Of a stretch of DNA of 64,000 nucleotides, positions 24,908 to 35,293 are shown piece by piece. Source of the stretch: CAIUMH01 sp963758555 (GTDB taxonomy: Bacteria; Actinomycetota; Acidimicrobiia; Acidimicrobiales; RAAP-2); contig CAVWVW010000003.1 of NCBI GenBank assembly GCA_963758555.1, forward strand, positions 1,178,001 through 1,242,000. The letters are read 5' to 3'. Each line of letters begins with the position of its first letter. Positions within the stretch are counted from its first letter, which is position 1. The position numbers were made by a program, and so were the translations under genes. Under the pieces are notes generated by a model. The model made no database searches. It saw only the letters and a list, made by a program, of their open reading frames with translations, and had not been told where the DNA came from.

Positions 24908-27900
24908 TCAAAGTGCGCCGATGGCTCGATCGAGCAGATCGGCCTGCTCGGCCTGGTGGACCAGGCCACTCCCAGTCGCCGGACTTGCCGATTCAGCGCG
25001 CGCCACGTGACGAAGTGAGAGCCGATCTCGCATGACCCGGTGGAGCTGGTGATGGGCGAACGGCCAGGCACCCATGTTCTCTGGCTCCTCTTGCAGCCAG
25101 CAGAGCTCGGTGACCTTCTCGTAGCGGGCCAAGACTGCCTCGAGGGCTTCGTCCGGCCACGGGTACAGCTGCTCCATGCGGACGATCGCCACGTCTCGGG
25201 CGGCGCTGTGTCCACCCGCCTTGAGCTCCTCTCGGCGAGCGATGGCCTCATGGGCGACCTTGCCTGAGCACAGGACGAGACGCGTGGCCTCCCCCGGGTT
25301 CGCGTGGTCATCGTCGAGCACGGTTTGGAAAGAGCCCGCTTCGAAGGCTGACACGCTCGAATGAGTGGACTCGGCGCGCAAGAGCGACTTCGGCGTCATG
25401 ACGATCAGCGGGGTGAGCCGACCACGCCGCGTCTGGGCTCTGAGCAAGTGGAAGTACTGCGCCGCCGTTGAGGGCATCGTCACTCGGAGGTTGTTGCGTG
25501 CGCACAGGGTCAAGAAGCGCTCGAGTCGACCACTCGAGTGCTCAGGGCCTTGGCCCTCGTAGCCGTGGGGAAGCAGCATGACCAGGCCATTCTCTTGGCC
25601 CCACTTGTCCTCTGCGGCGACGAGGAAGTTGTCGATGATGATCTCGGCACCATTGACGAAGTCACCAAACTGCGCCTCCCAGATCGTCAGGACCTCAGGC
25701 GCCTCAACCGAGTAGCCGTATTCGAATCCGACCACGGCGTACTCGCTCAGCAAGGAGTCTCGAATGGTGAACGACGCCCCTGAGGCGTTGACGTTGCTCA
25801 GTGGAATCCACTCGTAGCCCGTGGCGTAGTCGACCAGAGCGGCATGGCGGTGGCTGAACGTGCCCCGTCGGGTGTCTTGGCCCGACATGCGCACCGAGGT
25901 CCCCTCTTCGAGCAGCGACCCGAATGCCAAAGCCTCAGCCAGCGCCCAGTCGACGGAGCCAGCTTCGACGAGCGCTGCTCGCTGGTTGAACTGCCGGGCC
26001 AGCTTCGGATGCAGGGTGAAGCCCTCGGGCACGGTCACCGTCACCTTGGCCAGGCGTTCAAGGTCCGCCAGGGTGATCCCGGTCTCAGGGGCGGGCGGAT
26101 CGAGAGGGACCTCGGTGATGAGCGGCGCATCGACCGTGGGCATGTGCTTCTCGCGAACCTCGTCGAGGGCGGCCTGGAGCTTGGCATTGAAGTCATCGAG
26201 CGCCTGCTCCGCCTGCTCGATGCTGATGTCGCCGCGACGGACGAGCGTCTCGGTGTAGAGCTTGCGGACCGAGCGCTTGGCGTCGATGCGCTGATACATC
26301 AGCGGTTGGGTGTAGCTCGGGTCGTCACCTTCGTTGTGACCATGACGCCGATAGCAGACCAGATCGATGACGACGTCTTTGTGGAAGCGCTCTCGGAAAC
26401 CAACCGCTAGGCGCGCCGCGCGCACGCACGCCTCGGGGTCGTCACCGTTCACGTGGAAGATAGGAGCTTGGACCATCTTGGCCACGTCGGTCGGATAGAA
26501 GCTGGAGCGGGCTGACGCAGGAGCCGTGGTGAAGCCCACCTGGTTGTTGATCACGATGTGGATCGTTCCGCCCGTGCGGTACCCAGAGAGCGCAGAGAGG
26601 TTGAGGGTCTCGGCGACCACACCTTGCCCAGCGAACGCCGCATCGCCATGGACGAGGACCGGGAGCACGGGGAAGCCGCCGAGTCGCGACGCGATCGCCG
26701 TCGGCGTGCCGACTGTGGGTGCGACCAAGCGATCCTGCTTCGCGCGCGCCATGCCCTCGACCACCGGGCTCACCGCCTCGAGGTGCGAGGGGTTCGACGC
26801 CATCGAGATCGGCAGCGGCAGCCCCGAGCTTCCCACGAAGACGCCCTCGGCGCCCTTGTGGTATTTCACGTCACCGGAACCCTGGACGCTCTCGGGATCG
26901 AGGTTGCCCTCGAACTCGGAGAAGATGTCCCAGTACGACTTGCCGACGATGTTGACGAGGACGTTGAGGCGTCCTCGGTGTGCCATGCCCAGGACCGCTT
27001 CTCCAACTCCAGCGCTGGCAGCGGCGTCGAGCGCCTCGTCGAGCAGGACCACCGTCGACTCAGCGCCCTCAAGGCCGAAGCGCTTCTGACCGACGTAGCG
27101 GGTGTGCAGGAAACGCTCGAAGGCCTCCGCCGCGTTGAGCCGGTCGAGCACGTGGCGCTGCTCATCGGGCTCCAAAGAGAACGACACGCCTTCGACCTGC
27201 TCTTGGATCCAGTGCTTCTGCTCAGGATCTTGGATGTGCATGTACTCGATGCCCAGCGTGGAGCAGTAAGCCTCACGCACGAGGTGCAGGATCTCGTCGA
27301 GCGTCGCCGTCGCCCGACCGCCCAACCCATCGGTGACGAACGCTCGAGGCAGATCCCAGATGGTGAGCCCGTAGCTGAGCGGATCGAGCTCAGAGTGGAA
27401 GAGGGGCTCTTCGGCCTCCAAGGGATCGAGGTTGGCGTTGAGGTGACCTCGCACTCGGTACATGTTGATCAGCGAGTGGACCTTGACCTGTTTGGTCATC
27501 GCTTCGATCGCGCCGTCGTCCATGGCGTCGACGGCGTTGTGATCGGCGCGCCAGCGTGAGGGCTCGTAGGGCACGCCCATGGAGGCGAAGACCTCGTCGT
27601 AGAAGCCGTGCTCTCCAGTGAGGCACTCAGCAACGTGGCGCAGGAAGATCCCAGACTCTGCTCCCTGGATGATCCGATGGTCGTAGGTCGAGGTGAGCGT
27701 GACCACCTTGCCGAGGCCGAGATCAGCGAGGATCCGCGGGTCGGCGGCTTCGAAGCCAGCCGGATAGCCGAGGGCACCGACACCGATGATCGCGCCCTGG
27801 CCTGGCATGAGGCGAGGCGCCGACTGCACCGTGCCCAGGCCACCAGGGTTCGTCAGCGACACCGTCGTGCCCTCGAAGTCCTCGGGTGCGATGTTGCCGC

Positions 27901-28576
27901 CGTGCACCTTTCGGACCAGGTCTTCGTAGCTCGTGACGAAGCCCCGGAAGTCCAGCTGATCAGCGTCGGTGATGCACGGCACAAGCAACGTCCTCGAGCC
28001 GTCGGACTTCTGGACGTCAACCGCCAAGCCGAGCCCCACGTGCTCGTGCACGAGGACTCCCGGTGTGTTCTTCGCATCGATGGACTCGATGAACGTGGCG
28101 TTCATGGCAGGGACCTCACGCAGGCCCTGAACGATGGCGAAGCCGATCAGGTGGGTGAAGCTGACCTTGGCACCGGTGGTGCGCGCCAGCTGGTCATTGA
28201 GCTGCTGGCGGTTCACCTCGAGCAACCGTGCCGGCACGGTGCGCACTGAGGTCGCCGTCGGCACCGCCAGGCTCGCCTCCATGTTCTCGACGATCCGCGC
28301 CGCAGATCCCCTGAGTGCCCGAGGCTTCGGACCGGAGGCGATCGAGGGCTCAACGACCGCCGCAGCTGACGCAGCTGCTGGAGGGGCAGGGACGGGAGAG
28401 CTCTTGTAGTCGGCGAAGAACTCCCGCCAGCTCTCCGACACAGATGTGGGATCGACGACATAGCGGTCGTACATGTCGTCGACGAGCCATGCGTTCGGCC
28501 CGAAGGAGCCCTTCGAACGTCCTGCCGTCCCGTCTGCGCTCCCACCGGCGGGACGCGCTCCACCTGTGTCAGCCAT
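24908..28576 (-). CDS. kgd: Multifunctional 2-oxoglutarate decarboxylase/dehydrogenase E1-E2 (Kgd)
   Basis: A 1222-residue fused enzyme of the actinobacterial type. It has the N-terminal NAWLVDDMYDRYVVDP, then an E2-like succinyltransferase domain without a lipoyl domain (SVRTVPARLLEVNR, SLTNPGGLGTVQS and STYDHRIIQGAES), followed by the thiamine-diphosphate E1 part (GMAHRGRLNVLVNIVGKSYW, HGDAAFAGQGVV and CYRRHGHNEGDDP). It feeds 2-oxoglutarate into the TCA cycle as succinyl-CoA or succinic semialdehyde. The ATG at 28576 has TAGGGT 7 bases upstream; the Gly/Ala linker between domains is short. Downstream genes follow after 45 bases on the same strand. Confidence 0.95.
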   Translation of the reverse strand: MADTGGARPAGGSADGTAGRSKGSFGPNAWLVDDMYDRYVVDPTSVSESWREFFADYKSSPVPAPPAAASAAAVVEPSIASGPKPRALRGSAARIVENMEASLAVPTATSVRTVPARLLEVNRQQLNDQLARTTGAKVSFTHLIGFAIVQGLREVPAMNATFIESIDAKNTPGVLVHEHVGLGLAVDVQKSDGSRTLLVPCITDADQLDFRGFVTSYEDLVRKVHGGNIAPEDFEGTTVSLTNPGGLGTVQSAPRLMPGQGAIIGVGALGYPAGFEAADPRILADLGLGKVVTLTSTYDHRIIQGAESGIFLRHVAECLTGEHGFYDEVFASMGVPYEPSRWRADHNAVDAMDDGAIEAMTKQVKVHSLINMYRVRGHLNANLDPLEAEEPLFHSELDPLSYGLTIWDLPRAFVTDGLGGRATATLDEILHLVREAYCSTLGIEYMHIQDPEQKHWIQEQVEGVSFSLEPDEQRHVLDRLNAAEAFERFLHTRYVGQKRFGLEGAESTVVLLDEALDAAASAGVGEAVLGMAHRGRLNVLVNIVGKSYWDIFSEFEGNLDPESVQGSGDVKYHKGAEGVFVGSSGLPLPISMASNPSHLEAVSPVVEGMARAKQDRLVAPTVGTPTAIASRLGGFPVLPVLVHGDAAFAGQGVVAETLNLSALSGYRTGGTIHIVINNQVGFTTAPASARSSFYPTDVAKMVQAPIFHVNGDDPEACVRAARLAVGFRERFHKDVVIDLVCYRRHGHNEGDDPSYTQPLMYQRIDAKRSVRKLYTETLVRRGDISIEQAEQALDDFNAKLQAALDEVREKHMPTVDAPLITEVPLDPPAPETGITLADLERLAKVTVTVPEGFTLHPKLARQFNQRAALVEAGSVDWALAEALAFGSLLEEGTSVRMSGQDTRRGTFSHRHAALVDYATGYEWIPLSNVNASGASFTIRDSLLSEYAVVGFEYGYSVEAPEVLTIWEAQFGDFVNGAEIIIDNFLVAAEDKWGQENGLVMLLPHGYEGQGPEHSSGRLERFLTLCARNNLRVTMPSTAAQYFHLLRAQTRRGRLTPLIVMTPKSLLRAESTHSSVSAFEAGSFQTVLDDDHANPGEATRLVLCSGKVAHEAIARREELKAGGHSAARDVAIVRMEQLYPWPDEALEAVLARYEKVTELCWLQEEPENMGAWPFAHHQLHRVMRDRLSLRHVARAESASPATGSGLVHQAEQADLLDRAIGAL

Positions 28577-28583
28577 GCCCCCA

Positions 28584-28636
28584 ACCCTACCGTCGAGCGG
28601 TGCCGTGGCCGGACGACCATCACCGCCAATTAGGTT
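28584..28636. promoter_or_regulatory. Divergent leaderless promoters, kgd / alpha-beta hydrolase
   Basis: Minus-strand TAGGGT at 28584-28589 (7 bases to kgd ATG 28576) and plus-strand TAGGTT at 28631-28636 (7 bases to GTG 28644). The spacing is identical on both sides. Confidence 0.55.
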
Positions 28637-28643
28637 GGCATCC

Positions 28644-29480
28644 GTGACCCACACGCCGCGCCGGCTGAGCGGCTTGGAGCCCTCAGTGCTCCGGCATCCT
28701 GGTGGCCTGGCACTCTATGAGAAGCCAGCGCAGGGTGAGCTCGAGGGCGCCATGATCTGCGTCCACGGCACCTTGGACAAGGCTCGCTCGTTCGCCCGCG
28801 TCGCCCGTCGCCTCACCGCCTTCGACGTCATCTCCTATGACCGGCAGGGCTACCACGCGTCACGGCAGCTCGGACCCGTCGCCGACCTTGACGAGCACGT
28901 CGACGACCTGCTCGAGGTGATTGAGCTCGTCGCCGACCGAGGGCCAGTCAACGTCTTCGGCCACAGCCTGGGCGGGCTCATCGCCTTGAGCGCGGCGCTC
29001 CGCGCCCCCAGCGCCATGGCCTCGCTCTGCGTCTTCGAGGCACCGCTGAGCTGGCTCGTCGGACCTCAAGCGACGACCGAAGAGCCCTCAGTGCGCACAC
29101 CAGGCGAGCAAGCGGAGTTGTTCTTCCGATCGATGACCTCTGACGAGACGTGGGATCGGTTGAGTGACGCCGAGCGCGCCACGCGGCGCGCCGACGGGCC
29201 AGCTTTGGTGGCAGATCTGAGCATGAGTCGAGGCGCTGCTCCCTTCGACGTCCACGAGCTCGGCACGTTGGATCTCGACGTGGTGGTGGCGACCGGTTCG
29301 CTCACCGAGAACACCCGATACGCCGAGGGGGCCGCTGTGCTCTTGCGGGCTCTGCCCCGGGCCCGGCGCGCCGTCGTCGAAGGCGCTGGACACGGAGCCC
29401 ATCTCACCCATCCGGATGGCCTCGCGCGGATCCTTGAAGCCATGGCTCTGCGCGCCGCTCTCGAGAGGCACACGTTATGA
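28644..29480 (+). CDS. Alpha/beta hydrolase
   Basis: A 278-residue hydrolase. It has VHGTLDKARSF at the oxyanion turn, SYDRQGYHAS, the nucleophile elbow FGHSLGGLIA (Ser about 107), and the C-terminal GAGHGAHLTHPDG with the catalytic His. The mid-domain cap is Glu/Arg-rich. GTG 28644 is set by TAGGTT. Its stop overlaps the ATG of the TIGR01777 gene by four bases, so the two are co-translated. Substrate unknown. Confidence 0.85.
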   Translation: MTHTPRRLSGLEPSVLRHPGGLALYEKPAQGELEGAMICVHGTLDKARSFARVARRLTAFDVISYDRQGYHASRQLGPVADLDEHVDDLLEVIELVADRGPVNVFGHSLGGLIALSAALRAPSAMASLCVFEAPLSWLVGPQATTEEPSVRTPGEQAELFFRSMTSDETWDRLSDAERATRRADGPALVADLSMSRGAAPFDVHELGTLDLDVVVATGSLTENTRYAEGAAVLLRALPRARRAVVEGAGHGAHLTHPDGLARILEAMALRAALERHTL

Positions 29481-30388
29481 AGGTCCTGGTCTCTGGCGCC
29501 TCGGGGCTCATCGGGACGGCGCTCAAAGAGGCGCTGACGGCCCGAGGTGACGCATCCATCTCGTTGGTCAGGCCTTCGTCAGCACCCACCGAGGGCCTCA
29601 CGGTCCGCTGGGACCCCTCCGCTCACTGGATCGACGACGAAGCGGTCGCTGCGCTCGGACCGATCGACGCGGTCGTCAACCTGGCAGGCGCGGGCATCGC
29701 CGACAAGCGCTGGTCGACGGCCCGAAAGGAGGAGATCCTCTCGAGCCGCCTGGACGCGACCACGACGCTCGTCGGCGCGATCTCGTCGATGGCTATGCCA
29801 CCGGCGGTGCTGGTCTCGGCGTCAGCCATCGGGTACTACGGCGACCACGGTGATGAGCCCATCGACGAGACCACCCCGCGGGGCCAGGGCTTCCTCGCAG
29901 AGGTCTGCGAGCGCTGGGAGGAGGCTGCTCGCTCGGTGACTTCCCACGGCATCCGCTTGGTCGTCGCTCGCACGGGCATCGTGCTCTCCCCCCTCGGCGG
30001 CGCCCTCGCCAAGCAGCTCCCCCTCTTCAAGGCGGGCGTCGGAGGCCGCCTCAGCTCAGGCAAACAATGGATGAGCTGGATCAGCCTCGACGATGAGATC
30101 GCTGCGCTCCTCTGGATCCTCGATCACGAAACGCTGAGCGGTCCCGTCAACCTCGTCGCCCCCCAGCCCGTCACCAACCGGGATTTCACCCACGCTCTGG
30201 CCGACGCGCTTCATCGGCCGGCCGTCATGGCCGTGCCCGCCCCCGCCCTCAAGATCGCCTTGGGTGCGGAGCTCGTCGACGAGGCACTCTTGTCGTCGGC
30301 CCGCGTGCTGCCCCATGCCCTGCTCGCCGATGGCTTCGAGTTCACGTCTGGCGAGCTCGGCGACGCACTCTCGTCGCTCTTGGCCTGA
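29477..30388 (+). CDS. TIGR01777 family NAD-dependent epimerase/dehydratase-like protein
   Basis: A 303-residue protein of the YfcH/TIGR01777 group. It has VSGASGLIGTALKEAL (Rossmann, residues 4-19), VNLAGAGIADKRWS, SASAIGYYGDHGD (the YYG motif replacing the SDR Tyr-Lys), EAARSVTSHGIRLVVARTGIVLSP and VNLVAPQPVTNRDFTHALA. These are extended-SDR-fold proteins of unknown substrate; some relatives are associated with division inhibition (SulA-annotated), but that is uncertain. Confidence 0.87.
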   Translation: MKVLVSGASGLIGTALKEALTARGDASISLVRPSSAPTEGLTVRWDPSAHWIDDEAVAALGPIDAVVNLAGAGIADKRWSTARKEEILSSRLDATTTLVGAISSMAMPPAVLVSASAIGYYGDHGDEPIDETTPRGQGFLAEVCERWEEAARSVTSHGIRLVVARTGIVLSPLGGALAKQLPLFKAGVGGRLSSGKQWMSWISLDDEIAALLWILDHETLSGPVNLVAPQPVTNRDFTHALADALHRPAVMAVPAPALKIALGAELVDEALLSSARVLPHALLADGFEFTSGELGDALSSLLA

Positions 30389-30411
30389 GGTGGCACGTCG
30401 CGGAGCCTTGC

Positions 30412-31131
30412 TCACGCCGAGGGGCGAGCCGGCTCCTCGACGGGGCTCACCATCCACGGAATCGCTCGAGTGAAGGACCAGCTGCGCCGATGCTCCGAGG
30501 TCAGCCCGTAGCCCGAGAGCGCTCGCACGTGGCTCGGTGCTGGATAGCCGACGTTGCGCTCGAAGTCGAAGCCAGGAAAGCTCTCAGACCATGACGCCAT
30601 GAGCGCGTCTCGCTCCACCTTTGCGACGATGGAAGCTGCCGCCACCGAGACGCAGTGCAGGTCGGCTTTCACGACCGCCTCGACCTGAAGCGCCGAGGAG
30701 CGCCAGCGATGCGACTCGACAAGGGTGCCCATACGACCTGCGGGTGCGCTCAGCAGATCGAGCGGACCATCGACGATCACCGCGTCGGGGATCTCTGAGA
30801 GCTCATGAAGAGCTCTCGATGCCGCGAGCGCCACCGCAGCTCGCATGCCGAGCTCGTCGCACTCCCGTGCGCTGGCGCTGCCGGTAGCGGCCTCATGGGC
30901 CCATGAGGCGATCCGAGGTGCCAGCTCGACTCTGCGCTTCCTGCTCAACAGCTTTGAGTCTCGGATGCCGTGTGGAGGCTCTCCTCGATCACGCGTGACG
31001 GTGACGACGCCAACGAGCACCGGTCCGGCCCACGCACCCCTGCCGACCTCATCGATGCCACCGACCAGACGAGCGCCAGTCTTGAAGAGAGCTTCTTCAT
31101 GTCGAAAGTCAGGATCGATGGCCGCCATCAC
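30412..31131 (-). CDS. rnhB: Ribonuclease HII
   Basis: A 239-residue type 2 RNase H, which removes RNA (including single ribonucleotides) from DNA hybrids. It has GGIDEVGRGAWAGPVLVGVV with the first catalytic Asp-Glu pair, RDSKLLSRKRR, VIVDGPLD carrying the third Asp, and ADLHCVSVAAASIVAKVERD carrying the fourth. The C-terminus is a little longer than usual. GTG 31131 (GTGATGG) overlaps the acyl-CoA synthetase stop by four bases; ATG 31128 is the alternative start. Confidence 0.93.
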   Translation of the reverse strand: MMAAIDPDFRHEEALFKTGARLVGGIDEVGRGAWAGPVLVGVVTVTRDRGEPPHGIRDSKLLSRKRRVELAPRIASWAHEAATGSASARECDELGMRAAVALAASRALHELSEIPDAVIVDGPLDLLSAPAGRMGTLVESHRWRSSALQVEAVVKADLHCVSVAAASIVAKVERDALMASWSESFPGFDFERNVGYPAPSHVRALSGYGLTSEHRRSWSFTRAIPWMVSPVEEPARPSA

Positions 31132-32576
31132 AGCAGGTGGCGCTGGAGCTTGCCGAGTGGATTGCGAGGCAGCTCGGTCGCCACCTCGAAGCGACGCGGC
31201 ACCTTGTAGCTGCTGAGCTCACTCAAGAGAGCCGTGCGGAGCGCCGGCTGATCGAGAGAGGTGGCCTCGTCAAGCACGACGTAGGCCACCACCTCTTCTC
31301 CCCACTCAGCCGAGGGTCGGCCCACCACCGCAGCGTCGGTGATCCCGAAGCGACCGCGTAGAGCGTCTTCGATCTCGGAGGGGTAGACGTTGAAGCCCCC
31401 AGAGATGATGAGCTCCTTGCTCCGGCCACAGACCACCAGATAGCCATCGGCGTCGACGGTGACGAGATCACCTGTGGCCATCCAGCCGTCCTGGAGGACC
31501 TCCGCGGTGGCCTCGGGTCGCTTCCAGTAACCGGCAAAGACCGTCGGCCCCGCCACCTTCAGCTCTCGAGGCTCTTCGAGGCGGCCGGGCGCGTCGAGGG
31601 TCACCCCTGGCAGGGCGAAGCCCACGGTGCCCGGCCGTCGCTCTCCGTGCAGCGGGTTCGACGTCGTCAGGAGCGTCTCGGTCATGCCGTAACGCTCGAG
31701 GATGGTCTGGGACGCGCTCCGTTGGAGTTCGTTGAAGAGCGAGACCGAGAGAGGTGCTGACCCGGACACCAGCAACCGCAGGCTCCGCAGTTTGCTCGGA
31801 TCAGCGCCGGCCATTCGGTGCAGCATCGTCGGGACGCAGAACGACAAGGTGGCGTGCCTCCGAGCCGTTGCATCCAGGTACGAGTCCACATCGAAGCGGG
31901 CGTGGAGCTCGACCGCTCCACCTGCGCTCAGCACCCCGAAGAGCGCAGCCACCAGGCCATGGACGTGGAAGAGCGGCAGCGCGCTGACGAGCTGGTCTTC
32001 GGCGTCGAGCTCCCAGCCCTCGATCAGTGCGTCGAGGCCCGCCGCCAGGTTCCCGTGGGTCAGCATCGCTCCCTTCGGGCGCCCCGTCGTCCCCGAGGTG
32101 TAGATCACCAAGGCCAGCTCATCGACCAGAAGCCCCCCGGCGACCTCAAAGGTCTCGTCCCCGCGCAAGCTCGCTGGGTCGACGACTGCATCGTCGCCCG
32201 AGCTGGCCGCGTCGCTCGGAGCGAGGAGCAACGATGGCTCGATGTCGTCGAGGACGGTGCGACGCTCACGATCGCTTTGTCCAGCACTCAGTGGGACCAG
32301 CACGGCACCGAGTCGCAAGACCCCCAGTGCCGCGATGACGGCAGCCATCGTGGTGTCGGCCTGCCAGCACACCCGATCGCCTCGAGCGACGCCAAGCTTC
32401 GCCAGCGCGTCGGCTGCACCACGGGTGCGGGCGTCGAGCTGCTCAGCCCGAAGCCAACCCTCTTCCGAGCCTTCGATGGCGAGCGCCCTCGCCTCAGGGC
32501 GTTGCGCCCAGAGCTGCGACCACCGCTCGGGAATCGCTCGAGCCGTCCTGCTCGCTGCTGGAGGCGTCGTGCTCAC
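31128..32576 (-). CDS. AMP-dependent acyl-CoA synthetase (malonyl-CoA synthetase-like)
   Basis: A 482-residue ANL-family enzyme that makes acyl-CoA from acid, ATP and CoA. It has P-loop IYTSGTTGRPKGAMLTHGNL, motif LPLFHVHGL, LERYGMTETLLTTSNP, ATGDLVTVDADGYLVVCGRSKELIISGGFNVYPSEIE and a C-terminal GKLQRHLL with the conserved Lys. The short length and LPLFHVHGL motif recall MatB-like malonyl-CoA synthetases, but other short acids are possible. The GTG start is set by TAGCAT 6 bases upstream. rnhB overlaps its 3' end. Confidence 0.88.
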   Translation of the reverse strand: MSTTPPAASRTARAIPERWSQLWAQRPEARALAIEGSEEGWLRAEQLDARTRGAADALAKLGVARGDRVCWQADTTMAAVIAALGVLRLGAVLVPLSAGQSDRERRTVLDDIEPSLLLAPSDAASSGDDAVVDPASLRGDETFEVAGGLLVDELALVIYTSGTTGRPKGAMLTHGNLAAGLDALIEGWELDAEDQLVSALPLFHVHGLVAALFGVLSAGGAVELHARFDVDSYLDATARRHATLSFCVPTMLHRMAGADPSKLRSLRLLVSGSAPLSVSLFNELQRSASQTILERYGMTETLLTTSNPLHGERRPGTVGFALPGVTLDAPGRLEEPRELKVAGPTVFAGYWKRPEATAEVLQDGWMATGDLVTVDADGYLVVCGRSKELIISGGFNVYPSEIEDALRGRFGITDAAVVGRPSAEWGEEVVAYVVLDEATSLDQPALRTALLSELSSYKVPRRFEVATELPRNPLGKLQRHLL

Positions 32577-32582
32577 ACGCGC

Positions 32583-32618
32583 ATGCTAGAGCCGCGCTGG
32601 GCGACGAGACCATAGGCT
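32583..32618. promoter_or_regulatory. Back-to-back leaderless promoters, acyl-CoA synthetase / GH38 mannosidase
   Basis: Minus-strand TAGCAT at 32583-32588 (6 bases to GTG 32576) and plus-strand TAGGCT at 32613-32618 (6 bases to ATG 32625); 24 bases separate the boxes. Confidence 0.5.
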
Positions 32619-32624
32619 GAGCGC

Positions 32625-35286
32625 ATGGCCGAGCGTCGCATCGCCGTGGTCCCCCACACCCACTGGGACCGCGAGTGGTACGAGCCCTTCCAGCGCTTCC
32701 GCCTCGCCTTGGTCGAGATGCTCGACGAGCTGCTCGACCTCTTGGAGGCCGACCCGTCGTTCTCTCACTTCATGCTCGACGGCCAGGTGGCACTCATCGA
32801 TGACTACCTGGCCATCCGTCCGGAGAACGAGGGTCGACTTCGGGCGTTGGCGGCGACCGATCGGCTCTCGATCGGACCCTGGTACATCCTCATGGATGAG
32901 TTCCTCGTCTCAGCTGAGACCATCGTGCGCGACCTTCAGATGGGTATCGAGCGAGGTTCGGACTTCGGGGGGATCATGGAGGTCGGGTACCTGCCCGACA
33001 TGTTTGGTCACATCGCCCAGATGCCCCAGATCCTGGCCCAGGCAGGCTTCGCTGACGCCGTCGTCTGGCGAGGGGTGCCCTCCGAGATCAAGCACACGGG
33101 CTTTGAGTGGTTGGCCCCTGACGGGTCAGCCGTGCGCGCTGAGTATCTGCCTCTTGGCTACGGCAACGGTGCGGCGCTCCCCGAGGACGCCAAGGACCTC
33201 CTCACCCGGGTGCAAGACCAGGAGACGGAGCTCGGCGCTTTCCTCCTCGGCGATCTGCTGCTCATGAACGGCTCCGACCACCTGAGGGCCCAGCGCTCGC
33301 TCGGACGAGTCCTCACTGAGGCCAATCGAGCTGCAAGACGACCTGCACCTCGAGATCAGCTCCTTACCCGCGTATCTCAGGACTGCTCCACGCGGCGCGC
33401 TGACGCGCTGGGTGGGCGAGCTCCGCTCTGGCGCGCGCGCGCCAACGTCTTGATGGGCGTGACGTCGAATCGAGTGGACGTCAAACGAGCGGTGGCGATC
33501 GCGGAACGAACCCTCGAACGTCAGGCCGAGCCGCTCGCCGCACTGTTCTTGCCCGAGAGCTCGTATCCCGAGCGCTTCTTCAACCTCGCGTGGCGTCAGA
33601 TGGTGCTCAACGCCGCGCACGACTCGGTCTGCGCGTGCAGCGTCGACGACGTGGTCGACCACGTCCTCGTGCGAGCCGCCGAGGCTCGCCAGATTGGAGA
33701 GGGGATCATCGAACGCTCGACGAAGGCCTTCGCCTCCTCGATGGCGCTCGCTGGGATCTATCTCCTCAATCCCGTCGCGCAGTCGAGGTCCGGACTCGTC
33801 GAAGCAGTGGTCGTCGGCGACGATCTCGACGCGAGCCGCGTGCAAGTCCTCTCCGAGCGGCTCGGGCTGCCTGGATCCATCGTGCTCGACGCCACCACCG
33901 TCAAGACCGTGCTCGCCATGCTCCAGAGCCCGAAGGTCGATGATGACGCCTGGGTCCAGGGCGTCGCGATCCTCGAGCGAGGACGACGGCGTCCATCTCA
34001 CGGTCACCATCGGCCCAGAGGAGAACCCTGAGATTGATCTCGGTGCAGCCAAGGTGGAGCTGAGCGTCGCTCTCAACGCTCGGCCCGAGGCACCAGTCTT
34101 GGTCCAGCTCGACCAGCCTCGCACTCGGCGCATCCTGGCTCGCGCCAACGACGTGCCTGGCTTCGGCTGGCGTGCCTTCGAGCCCGCCGAGCTCGTCCAT
34201 GCCGCCGTGGCCAGCGACGACGGCCCGGTGGTGCTCGACAACGGCTTGGTCAGAGTGGAGGTGGACCCCGTCAACGGGTCGTTCTCCCTCAACGGACTTG
34301 CCGGCTTCGGTCGCCTCGTCGACGTCGGCGACCTCGGCGACAGCTACAACTACTCATCCCCCGCTCACGACACCGTCGTCGACCAGCCGATCGCCGTGAG
34401 CGTCGCGCTCCTCGAGAAGGGCCCCGTGAGGGCGAGCGCGGAGATCACTGCGATCTACCTGTGGCCCGACCACGTCGACGGGCGCTCGCAGCGAAGGCTC
34501 GGCGAGCACGAGGTGACTGTGACGACCACAATCTGCGTCCTTGCCGACGACGCCTTGGTACGCATCAAGACGTCGTTCGTCAACCCGGCGAGAGACCACA
34601 GGGTGCGCCTCCATCTCCCCCTGGGAGCGCACGCCCAGGCGAGTCGCGCCGAGTGCGCCTTCACGATCGTCGAGCGCGGCCTTGAGGCGGAGGGACGGCC
34701 TGAGGAGCTCGGGCTGCCCACCTTCCCTTCCCGCCGCTTCGTTCAGGCCGGCCAGCTCACCGTGATCCACGAGGGCCTCCACGAGTACGAGCTCGTTGAC
34801 CTCGACGAGAGCGGCGCCCACACCCTCGCGCTGACGCTGCTCCGCTCGACGGGGATGCTCTCTCGTCTCGGCATGACGAATCGTCCGATGCCAGCCGGTC
34901 CGCTGACGCCAGTGCCTGGCTTGCAGCTGGTGGGCCACCCGATCACTGCCCGCTACGCGCTCGGACTCGGAGTTCTCGATCCCTATGCGGCGGCCGATGA
35001 CGTGCTCGTGCCCCTCGAGGTCGTCGTCTCGCTCGGAGGGGGCAACCGAGGCACCGTGGGCTCGGCACTTGAGGTGACCGGCGCGGAGATCTCCAGCGTG
35101 ACTCGACGTAATGGCCACCTCGAGGTGCGGCTCTTCAATCCCTCCGACCGAGCGAGCACAGTGAGCCTTCCTGGTCGGGCCGGCTGGAGCGTCGACCTTC
35201 GAGGTCGACCGCTCCTCCCATTCGAAGGCGAGCTGACACTCCGTCCCCAGCAGTTCGCCACCCTGCGGTTCAGCGCGGAGCCCTGA
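32625..35286 (+). pseudogene. GH38 alpha-mannosidase, multiply frameshifted
   Basis: Glycoside hydrolase family 38 protein of about 885 residues once frames are joined. N-terminal VVPHTHWDREWYEPF carries the zinc His and Asp; MEVGYLPDMFGHIAQMPQIL has the second Asp/His; LLMNGSDH and ANVLMGVTSNRVDVK follow. Three shifts are visible: near 33328, where another frame reads LQDDLHLEISSLPAYL; in the GCGCGC run at 33431-33442, where frame 1 resumes; and near 33971-33985, where SEDDGVHLTVTIGPEE continues in a different frame to 35286. Every segment is family-like, so the shifts are recent or artefactual. It would trim alpha-mannosides, perhaps from the actinobacterial cell surface. Confidence 0.85.
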
Positions 35287-35293
35287 GCACCGA

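Noticed and set aside
24908..28576. Kgd fusion as a novel multi-domain enzyme
   Set aside because: The E2-E1 fusion without a lipoyl domain is the known actinobacterial form.
33328..33442. Programmed frameshifting in the mannosidase gene
   Set aside because: No slippery heptamer or downstream structure is visible, and three changes in one gene fit indels better.
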